Shown here piece after piece: positions 1 through 9,478 of a stretch of DNA of 33,279 nt. How positions within the stretch are numbered: the first letter of the stretch is position 1; the number at the start of each line of letters is the position of its first letter. Under the pieces are notes generated by a model. That model saw only the letters and a program-made list of their open reading frames with translations. It was not told the DNA's origin and made no database searches. A program made the position numbers and the translations under genes. Origin of the DNA: Prasinococcaceae sp. CCMP 1430 (Eukaryota; Prasinodermophyta; Palmophyllophyceae; Prasinococcales; Prasinococcaceae); assembly GCA_013416795.1 (NCBI GenBank), contig RQSC01001009.1, positions 4,500-37,778 on the forward strand, read 5' to 3'.

Positions 1-87
1 GGCGGGGGTCGCCGGCACTCGCTGTTCGGGGCGCACGGGGCGGCGGCTGCCACGGGGCGGTGCGTGCGCGCCCCGCGCCGGACTCCG

Positions 88-1646
88 ATGGCGTCCGCGG
101 GGTGCCTGTGCTGCTGTGCGGCGGGATGCTGCGCGCGTGGGGTGTGCGCGGGATGCGCGCAGGTGGCGGTCGTCGGCGTGCGCACGCGTGGATGCTGGAC
201 GCGCGTCGCCCACGCCCTGCTCTTCGCGGTGGCTGTGGTCCTCGAGTGGGTCTTCCGGTGCGCCGCGCGCCCCAGCCGCGTCCTCGCCGCGGGCCTAGAG
301 GTGTCTGTGCAACCGCGAGAGCGTCGAACGCTCCCACCTGCCCATCGAATACGCACTCGGCTGACCCGGCCGCGAGCGCCCACGCACCCACGACGCACAT
401 CTCACAGGGACTATGCCTACGGCGCGACGCAGCACCTGTCCGCGCTGACGGACCAGTGCCTGCTGGGAGATCAGGCATGCGTCGGCACGGAGGCGATGCT
501 GCGCATCTCCCTTGGCGCCTTCGTCGTGTTCGGCATCCTCGCGCTGCTAACGGCGCGGGTGCTCGACGCAGAGTCCCCGCGCGCGTTGATCCACCGCGGG
601 TGCTGGCACCTCAAGCTGCTGCTCATGTGCGGAGCCATGGCGGGCTTCCTGTTCGTGCCGGGCGACGGCGTGCGAAATGGCTACGGCTGGTTGGCGCGTG
701 TATGCTCCGGGCTATTCCTCTGCGCGCAAGTCGTCATCCTCCTCGACGCGGTGTACAGATGGAACCAGTGGTGGGTGGATGAGTTTGACAGGTGGAAGTG
801 GGCCTTGGTCACTTCGTCGCTGGTCCTGTTCGGCTGCGGCATAGCGCTGACGGCCGTGAGCTACGTCTACTACGTGCCGAACAGTAGGTGCTCCACCAAT
901 CTCGCTGTTGTCACGGTGTCCCTCGTGCTTAGCCTTGTCCTGACTTTGATCTCGGTCGCTTTCGAGAATAACAGCGCAGGGCTGCTGACATCGGCGGCCT
1001 TCTTCGCGTATACCATGTTCTTGGTGTGGAGTGCGCTGGGCTCTCAGCCCCCCGAGGAGCCCTGCAACACACTCGGCTTGGAGGCCGGTTCCACGTGGGT
1101 CCAAATTATCTCATTCGCGCTGGTGTTCGCGTCCCTGGTCGTGAACGCCTTCAGCAGCACGGGGTCGAGCGATGCGTTCGCCGTCGCAAAAGTCGACGCC
1201 GCCGTCGAAAAGCTAGGCGCGGAAGACACCAAAAGCAGGGAAGCGAGTCTGTACGGCGAAGACAACAAGCGGCCGCTATGGAAGTATTGCTACTCGCACG
1301 TGCTCATCGCGCTCGCAGTGGCGTACAGCGCCATGTTGCTGACGGGCTGGGAGCTCAGCGACACCGACGGCGACACCCAAGAGTTGCTCGACACAGGCTG
1401 GGCACCTTTCTGGATCAAGGTGAGCGGAGCTAGGACTCGAGCGTGTGTTGGTGTGCTGCTGTGCTCGGCGAAAGAGCGCGCGCGCGTTCCATCCATCTCC
1501 CTTTTCTCGCGCAGGTGCGCGAGCGCTGCTGACGGAGCGGACCGATGCGCGCGCTTCAGGTTGCCACAGCCTGGGTCGGGCTAGCGCTTTACGGGTGGAC
1601 TCTGGTCGCCCCAGCTCTCTTCCCTTCCAGAGACTTTGGGCCGTGA
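88..1646 (+). CDS. SERINC family membrane protein (serine incorporator), three exons
   Basis: Exons 88-257, 408-1419 and 1560-1646 give 422 residues, the usual SERINC size. The protein starts with a Cys-rich stretch, as SERINCs do, and has about ten hydrophobic helices. The family signature is clear: 'HVLIALAVAYSAMLLTGW' and the C-terminal 'WTLVAPALFPSRDF'. Intron 1 (150 nt) starts GTGCGC and joins WVFR to DYAYG, matching the W-I-L-R-D/E region of relatives. Intron 2 (140 nt) starts GTGAGC and joins WIK to VATAW; reading through it would destroy the conserved last helix. Both introns carry CTGAC. SERINCs are endomembrane and plasma-membrane proteins linked to lipid distribution and, historically, to serine incorporation into lipids. 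The ATG at 88 is the first in frame; an upstream GTG at 64 was ignored. The gene is convergent with the SMP/C2 gene. Family is certain, function inferred. Confidence 0.9.
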
Positions 1647-1785
1647 GTGGCATCGCATGCACGGCGAGTGGGTCCTCGTTCGCCGCGCATTGCATCCCTG
1701 TGGATCTTTTCTAACCGTGTACTATTATTATTCTCCCTCGCGCGACGGTGCGCAAGGCGCACCGCCAATGAGGGCGCGCACGAAG

Positions 1786-4368
1786 CTACTGCAACTTTTG
1801 CGTCGTAGTGAGGCGCGTTTTGCTCCTGTTCAGCATGGAGTTGCTCTTGCTCAGCTTCCTGCGTGCTCGGGGAGGAGACTGCGGCACTGCTCCTTGCACG
1901 CGCGTGATCTCCTCCAGCTCGTCCAGCGTCTCGCTCTTGTGGCCCATGCAACACAGCCAACCCATGCGGCTGAGCACTGCCCGAGAGCGTGCACGCATCT
2001 GCTTGCGGCTGAGTATCTTGAAGAGCCTGCTGCTGCCATGCTCCATGGCCAGCCGCAGGCGCCGCACCTCGTCGTCGTCCGTGCGCACGTCCTCGAAGTC
2101 GATGCGCGTTGTCTCCTCCTCCGTGATGATGGGGAAAACGAAGAGGTTCACGTGCAGCGTGCCGCACGACGCCTCCCCCCTGCGGCAGTGCCGAATCGGG
2201 AACTCGGTGTGGCGGTACATGCCGTGGCCGCGTAGGTCAGTGAGATCAATTTGCACCGACCCAAGGCTGTCGTCTGCGCCCAAGGCGTCCAAGTCAAACA
2301 GCTGGGAGCGCGGGGCGCAGCAGGCGCGCGCGTGTCGAGTCGGCCGCGCGTGAGCGACGCGTCAGGCACCGGACAGGCACACATGGCGCGCGTGCGCGTC
2401 GCAACGCGCTGTGCCTCCGAGCGCGCCCGCACATCGAAGCTCAGCTTGCTGTGGCCGACGTCCAAGATGTTGAGAGGAATCAAGAACTGCTCGTTCCACA
2501 CCGGGTTGCGTGTTGAGTAGATGGTCTTGCTGCGAAGCGTCTCCTTCCCGATTGAGATGATGCAGTAGGGATCCGAGAAGCCCTGAGGGCGCGGGTGCGG
2601 CGAACGTGCGCGTGTCGAGTCGGGCGCGCGTGGACGACGCGTCAGCAATCGGGCAGGCAGACACGGCGCATGCGCGCGTCCTCAAGCGCAGCGCATTCAA
2701 GCGCGCCCGCACACTGTAGTCACCGATAATGACGCCTTCGGCCCTCTCGAGCTCAACGAGCATCACCATGGGGTCCTCGAGTGGGTTGAACTCGCGCAGG
2801 CGCTGCAGCGCCGTCATTGATGCGCCCGAGAGCATGACTTGATCGGGACTGAATGCCGGACCGGCGCTCGCATCCACAGCCCCGGCCGTCGCCCCGCCTC
2901 TCGTGCGCTCGGCGACAACAGTGGGACTTCCTATTGTCGCCGCCGGCCCGGCCGCTGCAGCCACGCTCTTCGTCCCTCCATTGCCCATCCCGGGGCCTTT
3001 CGCCTCCGCGGTCCCACTGATAGCATCCGCCTCGGCCTTCCGCGCCCGAGCGATCACCTCCTCGCTAGCGGGCTCGTCGAGCTCATGCGCGAGGTGCCCC
3101 CTGCAGAGGTGCTCGCTGGGATAGAAGGCCATCTCCACGCGCGCGTTGAAGTCCTCGCCCGCCAGCCACAAGGTGTGCGTGAGCAACCAGCCAATTGACT
3201 CCAGCGGCGCGGTCAGCTGCGTGTACACCAGCCGCGCGCCGTGATGGCGCGCGGCCACACTCCCGTCGGCACTCTGCATCCCCTTGGCGGCGTGCGGGAT
3301 CACCACGCGAAGAGTGACGGTACGCTGCCACTCGTGCTGCACCACCAGCGTGTTGGAGGCGCGCACACCGGGCTTGTCGAAGTTCGCGTGGCCGCTCTTG
3401 TCGACGCCGACCTCGTCGGTGGCGCAGACGCGGTCGCTGTGCTCGTCCAGGAGCACCTCCACCTCGATGCTTTCGTTCGCGAGCCCCTCGGGCAGGCCGC
3501 GGAGCTCGCGGACCTTGACGTATAGAATGCCGCGGACTTTGGTGGAGTCTGCTTTGGTGCGCATGACGTCGATGTGCAGCGCCTTGGGCGCGAGCATGAG
3601 GTTGCACAACGCGCGATTGATGCCCCTCTCGATGACGGGCATGACGCCCAAATGGCTTGCGAGGCTGCTGCCGATGAGCTCCAGGTTGAGGTCGAGCTGC
3701 GGCGCGCGTAGCATGGAGATCTCGAGCGCCTCGAACAGCGGAAACCGACCAGTCAGGGGGCCGAAGGTCACCCTGAACGGTGCGCGCAAGGTCACCCTAT
3801 CCAGGCGGACGGGGACCGTCGTCAGGCGCCCCTTGAAGAACTGCACGCCTATGCGTGCCACCAGCTGGCTGGGCCATACGAGATCAATGTCAAGCATCGC
3901 CGCGTTCTCGACGTCCGAGCCCTTGATGGCCGCTAGCGTTGGTGCCCTTTCGCCGAGGTCGATCTCGTTGAAGACGATGTCGGTGATGCCTGCCTTTCCG
4001 GACACGATGCGGCGCAGCTGTGCCTCAACGCCCGTGCGCAGGATGCGGCAGATGGCGTCGTTCAGGTGTGGCCACAGCTGCTGCAAGATCGCGTTGAGCC
4101 AAACGGAGCGCCCGGCGTCGGGCGTGGTCATCCACATGGGCAGATTGCCGAGGATCTCCTTCAGGTCGTCCACCTTGAGCTGGGTGATCTGGTGCGCGCG
4201 TGCTCGTCGGCCTTCGAGCTTCTTCAGGCGGCGCAGCACCGCGAAGCCGCCAACGTGGGCGCCAATGACGCCCGTGATTGCCAGCCCGCTGCCGCGCAGA
4301 AAGAGGCGCGCCACCCTGCCCACGGCGCGACTGGCTACGCCTGCAGCTGGGAGCACAGCGCGAACCAT
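1786..4368 (-). CDS. SMP/C2-domain lipid-transfer tether (extended-synaptotagmin/plant-SYT-like)
   Basis: Exons (minus strand) 4368-2713, 2582-2433 and 2301-1786 encode 773 residues. A weak N-terminal hydrophobic segment (about 23-45) is followed by an SMP-type lipid-binding domain (about 70-275). A divergent C2 domain lies near 278-415, then a Ser/Ala/Gly-rich linker, then a better C2 domain (about 533-645) rebuilt by splicing. Its exon joins give GDYS-GFSDPYC and LSFD-LFDLDALGADD, with the calcium-loop aspartates in place. The tail is basic. Family members bridge the ER to the plasma membrane and move glycerolipids. Both introns are phase 0, 130-131 nt long, begin GTGCGG and resemble each other in sequence (see repeats). 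The start is uncertain: the frame stays open upstream to about 4710, but that part is low-complexity and looks like leader. Confidence 0.82.
2302..2432 (-). repeat. Introner-like intron copy B (intron 2 of the SMP/C2 gene)
   Basis: This 131-nt phase-0 intron starts GTGCGGGCGCGCTC and ends in CCCAG. Read on the plus strand it shares long blocks with the intron at 2583-2712. These include an exact GCGCGTGTCGAGTCGG, the block CGACGCGTCAG, and the donor-proximal GCGCGCCCGCAC. By eye about three quarters of positions align with only one-base gaps. The flanking exons are not similar to each other, so this is intron homology and not an exon duplication. Confidence 0.7.
2583..2712 (-). repeat. Introner-like intron copy A (intron 1 of the SMP/C2 gene)
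   Basis: This 130-nt phase-0 intron starts GTGCGGGCGCGCTT and ends in CCTCAG, with a GCTGACGCGTC branch-site candidate matching CCTGACGCGTC in copy B. Similarity runs the full length of the two introns and stops at the splice sites, as expected for introner elements or for intron-to-intron gene conversion. Confidence 0.7.
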
Positions 4369-5418
4369 GGCGCTCGGCACGCGGGCGGTCGGCGGCGGCC
4401 GACCGCGTGCGACGCGCCGCAGCCGCGCGCTCTCCCGCGCGCGTCGGCCGCGCCGCACCCAACAACGGATCCAAAAGAGCGACGCGAACGCGCGCGCGCG
4501 CGGCGGCGCGTGCGCGCGCCGCTGGCTGCAGTCGAGTGTCTGGCGACGCCCGCCGTCAGTGGTCACCCACCACGGCACCAACGAGAAACGCCCTTCAAAA
4601 GTGCACATGCAACGCGCCGGCCAGCCGGCCAAAAAAAAAAAAAGAGGTGCCCCAAACGAGGTGTTTGTTGGTCGAAATCGATACAAAATCACAAAAATAA
4701 TCAAAATCAAAATCCTCGCCTGTGTGCGCTCGATGCGGCCATGTCACCGAACTCAACTCCAGCTGGGCTCCCCCGACATTTGGGGGGTGAGGACCTGTGT
4801 AGGGTCTATGACATGAAGCGACTTTAGTGCTAATTGATGTATATCAGCGGCGTGGGAACGGTTGGGGTTCGCGCGCCGGGCCGCGCGAGAATATCGCCGA
4901 TGGGTCCCGCTCGCCTCGGTCGGTATTAAGGTTTATACAAAAAGGGTTTATTGTGCCAAAAACGGATGTCATGTGATGGCGGTGGGCGCCGGGCGCTCGT
5001 CGAAGGGTTTGGGTTGGCCGCGCCCCGGGCGCGAAGGCGGAGGGCAATCCGGCGCGAGGGATCGCGCCCGGCGCGCCCAACCCAAACCCTTCGACCGGCG
5101 CCCAGCGCCATCACATTCCATTCCATTCGCTCATTTATCAGACCCTTTGATCGCATGAACCCCAACGTTGATCTTATCCACGCGCGCGCGCCCGGATTTT
5201 TCCTCCGCGCGGCGGTCGGGGCCGTTTCGAGTGCGTTTTGATGTGGATTTCCCCGCGCGCACCCCGTTGGCCTCAAATGCGCGGGCGGGAGGGGGGGTGC
5301 GCCGTCGGGCTCGGCGCCATGCGGGCAGGACGGGGACCGAGGCCAAGATGGCCGTGGCGATCTCGAATGCCAAGCGCGGCCGCGGGGAGCGGCCGCGCGC
5401 GGCGCCGCCGCCGGCGCT
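4369..5418. other. Intergenic spacer, AT-richer, with a large hairpin
   Basis: No protein-coding frame here resembles a known family. It holds the leader and promoter of the SMP/C2 gene, a 12-13 base A run near 4631-4643, and an A-rich stretch (about 4675-4715). An ACCCTAC variant telo-box lies on the minus strand near 4797-4803. The long inverted repeat is listed separately. GC-rich DNA at 5180-5418 is the downstream region of the 47-residue gene. Confidence 0.6.
4971..5116. repeat. Large imperfect inverted repeat with telomere-like arms
   Basis: The left arm (4971-5034) and right arm (5061-5116) are reverse complements with two small gaps and a loop of about 26 nt. The perfect core of each arm is GTCGAAGGGTTTGGGTTGG, and the outer ends are ATGTGATGGCG and CGCCATCACAT. 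The arms include GGGTTTGGGTTGG, close to telomere-type repeats. No clear target-site duplication or transposase is present. It may be a MITE-like element, a cruciform, or a structured transcript. Confidence 0.75.
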
Positions 5419-5674
5419 TTACCAGTAGCCCTGCTTCTTGCCCTGCACGCCAATCACGCCGAGGGTGATGGTGAGGAACAGGCCGAGGTGCCACGCGATG
5501 GTGGGCAGCCACTGTGGGAGGTGGGGGAGAGGGGGGAAAGAGGGCGAGGCGGGCGGACCGCGCGCAGCGGAGGCACGGGCAGGCGCCGAGCGGGTAGCGC
5601 GGCGGTCAGCGCCAGTAGCATACCCTAGTGGCACCCGCGGGCACGTCCACGGCGGCGCACTCCGCGGCCGCCAT
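5419..5674 (-). CDS. 47-residue single-helix membrane microprotein, two exons
   Basis: Exons 5674-5624 and 5511-5419 (minus) encode 47 residues: a short Ala-rich N-terminus and one hydrophobic helix, ending in GKKQGYW. The intron (112 nt) starts GTATGC, contains CTGAC and has a strong pyrimidine tract before CCCACAG. It joins 'AGATR' to 'WLPTIAWHLG' in phase 0. The start codon sits in a good context (a G follows the ATG). The size, single helix and aromatic/basic C-terminus resemble accessory subunits of respiratory or photosynthetic membrane complexes, but I do not recognise the family. The coherent splice structure argues that it is real. A larger upstream exon is possible because the frame stays open well above the ATG. 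Confidence 0.5.
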
Positions 5675-6402
5675 CACACGTGGCACGTGCACGGCAGGGC
5701 GCGAGCGGGCCAGATCCGCGCGCGCGCGCGCGACACTCGCCCGGCCTCGCGCCGCGCCCGCGAGCGCGCGGCGCGCGCGCGGCGCGCCGGGGCCAGGCTC
5801 GGGCGCGCGGTGGACATCATCACGGCGGACATGGCTGCGGTGCGACGCGACGGGCGTTGCTTGTGGCGCGCGCACCCCCACACACACACACGCACCGGTC
5901 TCGCCCTTTCGGGCCCGCACCCCCCGGCGGTCGCCCGCGGCCACAAAAAAAAAGCACGCGCCTCGGAAACTTTCGGCCCGCTCCCGCCGAACCGCCCGGC
6001 CTGCCGCGATTCTCTCACCTCGGTCCGCATCCCGACCCCGCGCGGGAGCGCGGCCGTGCGCCGCCGAAAATGCTCCGTCCGTAAACCGCAAACGCAAGAA
6101 TTTGCCTATAAAAAAAAGGGCCCGCGAACCGCGCCAAATCTTTTTATTTCCGGCGTGTCGAACGAAAGCAGGCGGAGGCTGGCTGGCGGCACGAGCGCCG
6201 AGGACGAAGAATTGGTGGGGAAAGAAGTCCGGAAATGTGGGGAAGGCCGCAGCAGATTCTGTCGGACGCACTCACACAGTCGTCCCGCGCGACGTCTCTC
6301 CGCAGACTGATGATCGATGACAAGTCAATGAACGCCTCCGTCATCATGCAGAGGCAATGGTTTGGCGCTGTGTACAGTCCACAAGCGTGCATTACGAGGC
6401 CC
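5675..6402. other. Intergenic region, low complexity
   Basis: This stretch lies between the 47-residue gene and the FAM91 stop. It holds alternating GC-rich repeats (5718-5790), a short CA repeat (about 5878-5893), an A run (5945-5954), and a TATAAAAAAAA box on the plus strand at 6107-6117. No supported plus-strand gene follows the TATA box before the FAM91 3' end. A short non-coding transcript there cannot be excluded. CTGTACAC at about 6370 may belong to the FAM91 3' end. Confidence 0.5.
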
Positions 6403-8937
6403 TCACCCGAGCGCCGCGAGCTCCTGCGCGAGCAAGGGGGCTTGCAGGTGCTCGCAGTCGGCGACGTCGAAGGCGCGCAGCGCGCGGCCGTCGAACCCCA
6501 GGGCGAGCTCGGGGAGCGCGTCGGCGTCGCGCTGGTCCATCAGGCTGCTCTCGGCGGCGCTCTGCTTGAGCTCGTATCCGGAGGCGTCCAGGTCGAGCGA
6601 GGCGACCGATGGGTCGGCTCGCTCAAAAGCGTCCGCGTCGAACGCCTGCCCGGGCTCGGCAGAGCAGCTGAACGCGGCGATGGCGCGGGCGAGCCGCGCG
6701 AGGCGACGCATGCGCCTGCTAGCGAGCCGCAGCGCGGCAGGCTCGAGGAGGCCCGCCGAACCCACGCGATCGGCGGACGCGGCACACGCCGCCGGCGCGT
6801 GCAACGGGAATCCGAGCGACAGCGCGCAGGGCACCCACTCGCCGCTGGACGCATCCCTGTGCGCGGATATGGAGCCGGGCATCGCGTCGACCCCAATCGC
6901 ATTCGCCCACGCCGCCGCCGCGCCCGCGAGCTCGGTCGGGGGGTCGTCTGCCTCCTCGCCGCCATCGCCGCCTCTCCGCTCCCCCTCGGTCGCGAGAGGC
7001 AGCGCTATCTCCACGCTCCCCCCTTCTGCGACGTGCGCAAGCAGCGCGTGCTTGCAAACCTCGCCGTTGAGGGCGCTCAGGATGGCGGCTGCGTCACCAT
7101 GCACAGTGCTCTGTGACTGCGGCTTGCGCGCGCTGCCCCCCCCACCGCCGCCACCGCTCCCGCCACCACCGCCGCCGGACCCACCCCCGACGGAGCCGCT
7201 GTTGCCACCCTCGCTGGGCCACGGCACTATAGTCACGGAGCGAGCGCCCCGCAGCGCGCTCGGCAGGGAGGACAGCCGCGTGCCGCGCGGCAGCACGATA
7301 GAGCGTGGCCCGCGGCGTGATGCAACGAACAACGCGAGCTTCGCCCACGCGCTGGCGGCCACCGCCATTGGCGCCGCCAGCGCTGGCGGGGGTTTCACGC
7401 CGGCCACCGCGAGCAGCGGCACCGGGGCGCCGGTGGTGCACACGACTGCGTCGAAGCTGGCGAGCAGCCTCGCGGTGGCAGTAGCGCCCATCTGCGTCTG
7501 CAGCGCGTCCGAGCGGAACACCTCCACCACGCCCGCTCGCAGCAATGCGGAGAGCGTCACGCGCAGCGCCTCCGCCATCTCCACGCTCTCGCGCACGCCC
7601 CGCTCGAAGGAGCTGGGCGGCGGGAGCGCCTCGAGCTCTGACAGCAGGTTGCGAGAGGCGTCCGCCTGCAGCCGGCCAGCCTCGAGGAGAGTGACCGCAT
7701 GCATCATGAGCCCCGGCGAGAGATTCATCATGAGCAATCCCACCGCCTCGTTGTCTAGGACGAAGGCGAAGCATCGCCCACCATTAAGAGCGAGCGTGGG
7801 CGTGGCAAGCAAGGAATCGGTGCTCGTCGCTTCGTCATCGAGACCGGCCATGGCACCGTCACCCATGCTGCCGGAGACACAGTCCGCGCCACTGACGCTG
7901 CCGCTGATGCTCTGCCTGGCGCTGATCGCCTCCGACGCAGGAACGGCGAAGCCCAGCCTGCACGCCAACGAGAGCGCCCGCTGCATCATTCGCACGGGCG
8001 CATCCAGCAAGTCGGCGAGCTCCACCACCGCCACACGCTCGCTGGCCGCGAGCAGCACTGCATACACGAGCTGCTCGATGCTCAGCCTGTCGTCACCGGC
8101 GGCCGTGTTCTTGTTGGACACGAACCCTTCGAGCGGCGGCACCACGAAAGCATCCTCTGGCGCGACCGGCACGATGACGTAGGCGGCGCCGCGCCTGAGC
8201 AGCCTGCGCGCCGAGAGGAGCGCACCGCTGTGCAGGTCGCCGACGAGCACCCCTTCGCCGTCGTGGTCGCTCGCCGATGCACTGAGCAGCTGGAGCAGGT
8301 CGTGGTCGCGCGTGAGCGCCGCTGCTGCTGCGTTGTCGAGGGCGTCGGTCGCGCCCGCGATCATGTCGGCGGTCCTCGTCATCGCCGCAGACGCTGCGGG
8401 CCCCGTCGAACACACCCTCCACCATGGTTTCAGCGGCGGATCCTTCGGCTGGGCCGGCAGCTGCTTCGCCACGGCCTGGCGCCTATTAAGGCGCCACTGC
8501 ATCTTGAGCGCCTTCGCAGCATTCATCGCCGCGATGTATTCGTTTCGCCCGACGCCGAGGACGCGCACGACGTCGGCGGAGAGGATGTTGGGCAGCTGGT
8601 CGTACGAGCCCTCCTCGTACATGTAGCTCTGCAACATGTTCGTGTAGTACGAGAACGGCGTCACGCCGCGCGAGAGGAGTGGCCCTGCGAGATGGTAGGG
8701 GAAGAGCGAACGCATCGACACGTTCGTCTTAATCAGGCTCGCGTAGTACTCCCCTTCATCGATCGCGGCGCGTAGCTCTGGCGCATCTTCAAAGGCATCC
8801 GCGCGCCGCGCATGAAATGCCAGCGATCGACGCAGCCAGTCGTCCACAGGCACGCGCTCCTTCACCCTCGGAGGCAGCTCTGCGTATGGTCTGCAAGCCT
8901 CGATGTGCGCCACGAGCACCGACTCGGTCGTCGTCAT
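6403..8937 (-). CDS. FAM91 family protein (Golgi vesicle-capture adaptor)
   Basis: A single exon of 844 residues, the same length class as animal FAM91A1. The N-terminal half carries the FAM91 signature: 'PYHLAGPLLSRGVTPFSYYT', 'SYDQLPNILSADVVRVLGVG' followed by RNEYI, and 'PPLEGFVSNKN' followed by the ELADLLD helix and 'ACRLGFAVP'. The C-terminal half matches the second FAM91 domain more weakly and holds a Gly/Ser-rich insert (encoded near 7136-7190). In animals FAM91A1 works with WDR11 and the golgin-binding TBC1D23 in capture of endosome-derived vesicles at the trans-Golgi; that role is inferred here. The ATG at 8937 was chosen because the residues before it are only a basic low-complexity extension with a GTG. 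The next gene (-) lies 541 bp upstream. Confidence 0.92.
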   Translation of the reverse strand: MTTTESVLVAHIEACRPYAELPPRVKERVPVDDWLRRSLAFHARRADAFEDAPELRAAIDEGEYYASLIKTNVSMRSLFPYHLAGPLLSRGVTPFSYYTNMLQSYMYEEGSYDQLPNILSADVVRVLGVGRNEYIAAMNAAKALKMQWRLNRRQAVAKQLPAQPKDPPLKPWWRVCSTGPAASAAMTRTADMIAGATDALDNAAAAALTRDHDLLQLLSASASDHDGEGVLVGDLHSGALLSARRLLRRGAAYVIVPVAPEDAFVVPPLEGFVSNKNTAAGDDRLSIEQLVYAVLLAASERVAVVELADLLDAPVRMMQRALSLACRLGFAVPASEAISARQSISGSVSGADCVSGSMGDGAMAGLDDEATSTDSLLATPTLALNGGRCFAFVLDNEAVGLLMMNLSPGLMMHAVTLLEAGRLQADASRNLLSELEALPPPSSFERGVRESVEMAEALRVTLSALLRAGVVEVFRSDALQTQMGATATARLLASFDAVVCTTGAPVPLLAVAGVKPPPALAAPMAVAASAWAKLALFVASRRGPRSIVLPRGTRLSSLPSALRGARSVTIVPWPSEGGNSGSVGGGSGGGGGGSGGGGGGGSARKPQSQSTVHGDAAAILSALNGEVCKHALLAHVAEGGSVEIALPLATEGERRGGDGGEEADDPPTELAGAAAAWANAIGVDAMPGSISAHRDASSGEWVPCALSLGFPLHAPAACAASADRVGSAGLLEPAALRLASRRMRRLARLARAIAAFSCSAEPGQAFDADAFERADPSVASLDLDASGYELKQSAAESSLMDQRDADALPELALGFDGRALRAFDVADCEHLQAPLLAQELAALG

Positions 8938-9478
8938 CGCCGAGCGCGCAGGCGCGCGGCGCCGAGCTCTTGCTCTCTCCCTCACTCTGTCCTAACAGCA
9001 GCCCGCTGCTGGAGCGCCGAGCGGCGCCCGCGGCGCCCGCCGCCGCCGGCCGCAGGTAGTGGGCCCCGACTACTCGGACCTGCCGCACAAGCGCGCGAGG
9101 AGCGAAGGCACAAAAAGTTCTCGCGCAGTGAAAGCGCGTTCGGGTTTCGATGACATGTGCGGACGGGTGGGTGACCGCAGAATTTTCTTTAATTTTGATA
9201 CAGAGAAGCAGCTACTGTATGTGGGGTTTGAGGTACACCAATGATTCATATGGTAATATATGTACAATGATCTTTAGGGTTTACAATGAGTACACAGTGC
9301 GCGGTGCGTCCAGGCCAGAGGCGGTGCGCGCCCACGACGTCGCCTCATCGCCACCGCGGCACGAGCACCGGGGGGCGCGGTACACGACCAAGAGGTGTCG
9401 AGGCATGTGCTGGGAGCGCAGGTGCCACGGGTGCGCCTGGTGCGCGCGCGCGAGCCTCGCGCGGGGAGGCCGCCCGCG
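8938..9478. other. Intergenic region: FAM91 leader and GGCT-like 3' end
   Basis: There is no supported gene. An AT-rich island (9180-9300) carries AAACCCTAAA (minus) followed by ATTGTACAT and a TGTAA signal. On the minus strand it can serve as the 3' end of the upstream GGCT-like gene and the promoter of FAM91. GATACAGAGAAG at about 9197 recalls U6 snRNA, but the rest of U6 is absent. Confidence 0.5.
9273..9282 (-). promoter_or_regulatory. Telo-box AAACCCTAAA upstream of FAM91
   Basis: A perfect plant-type telo-box in the sense orientation, 336 bp upstream of the FAM91 ATG, in an AT-rich island. In land plants telo-boxes bind Myb/TRB-type factors in promoters; this role is inferred. Confidence 0.4.

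Noticed and set aside
300-407. Alternative first donor of the SERINC gene near 300-303
   Set aside because: GTGTCT at 301 breaks the frame and GTCTGT at 303 is a poor donor. GTGCGC at 258 matches the dominant donor and the conserved W-x-x-R-D junction.
3284-4816. 510-codon plus-strand frame antisense to the SMP/C2 gene
   Set aside because: Ser/Arg-rich low-complexity translation with no domain; mirrors real codons on the other strand.
6305-6330. Box C-like TGATGAT suggesting a C/D snoRNA
   Set aside because: No convincing paired box D, terminal stem or guide region could be placed.
9190-9225. U6 snRNA-like GATACAGAGAAG
   Set aside because: Only about 12 nt match; the following U6 core and 3' stem are absent.
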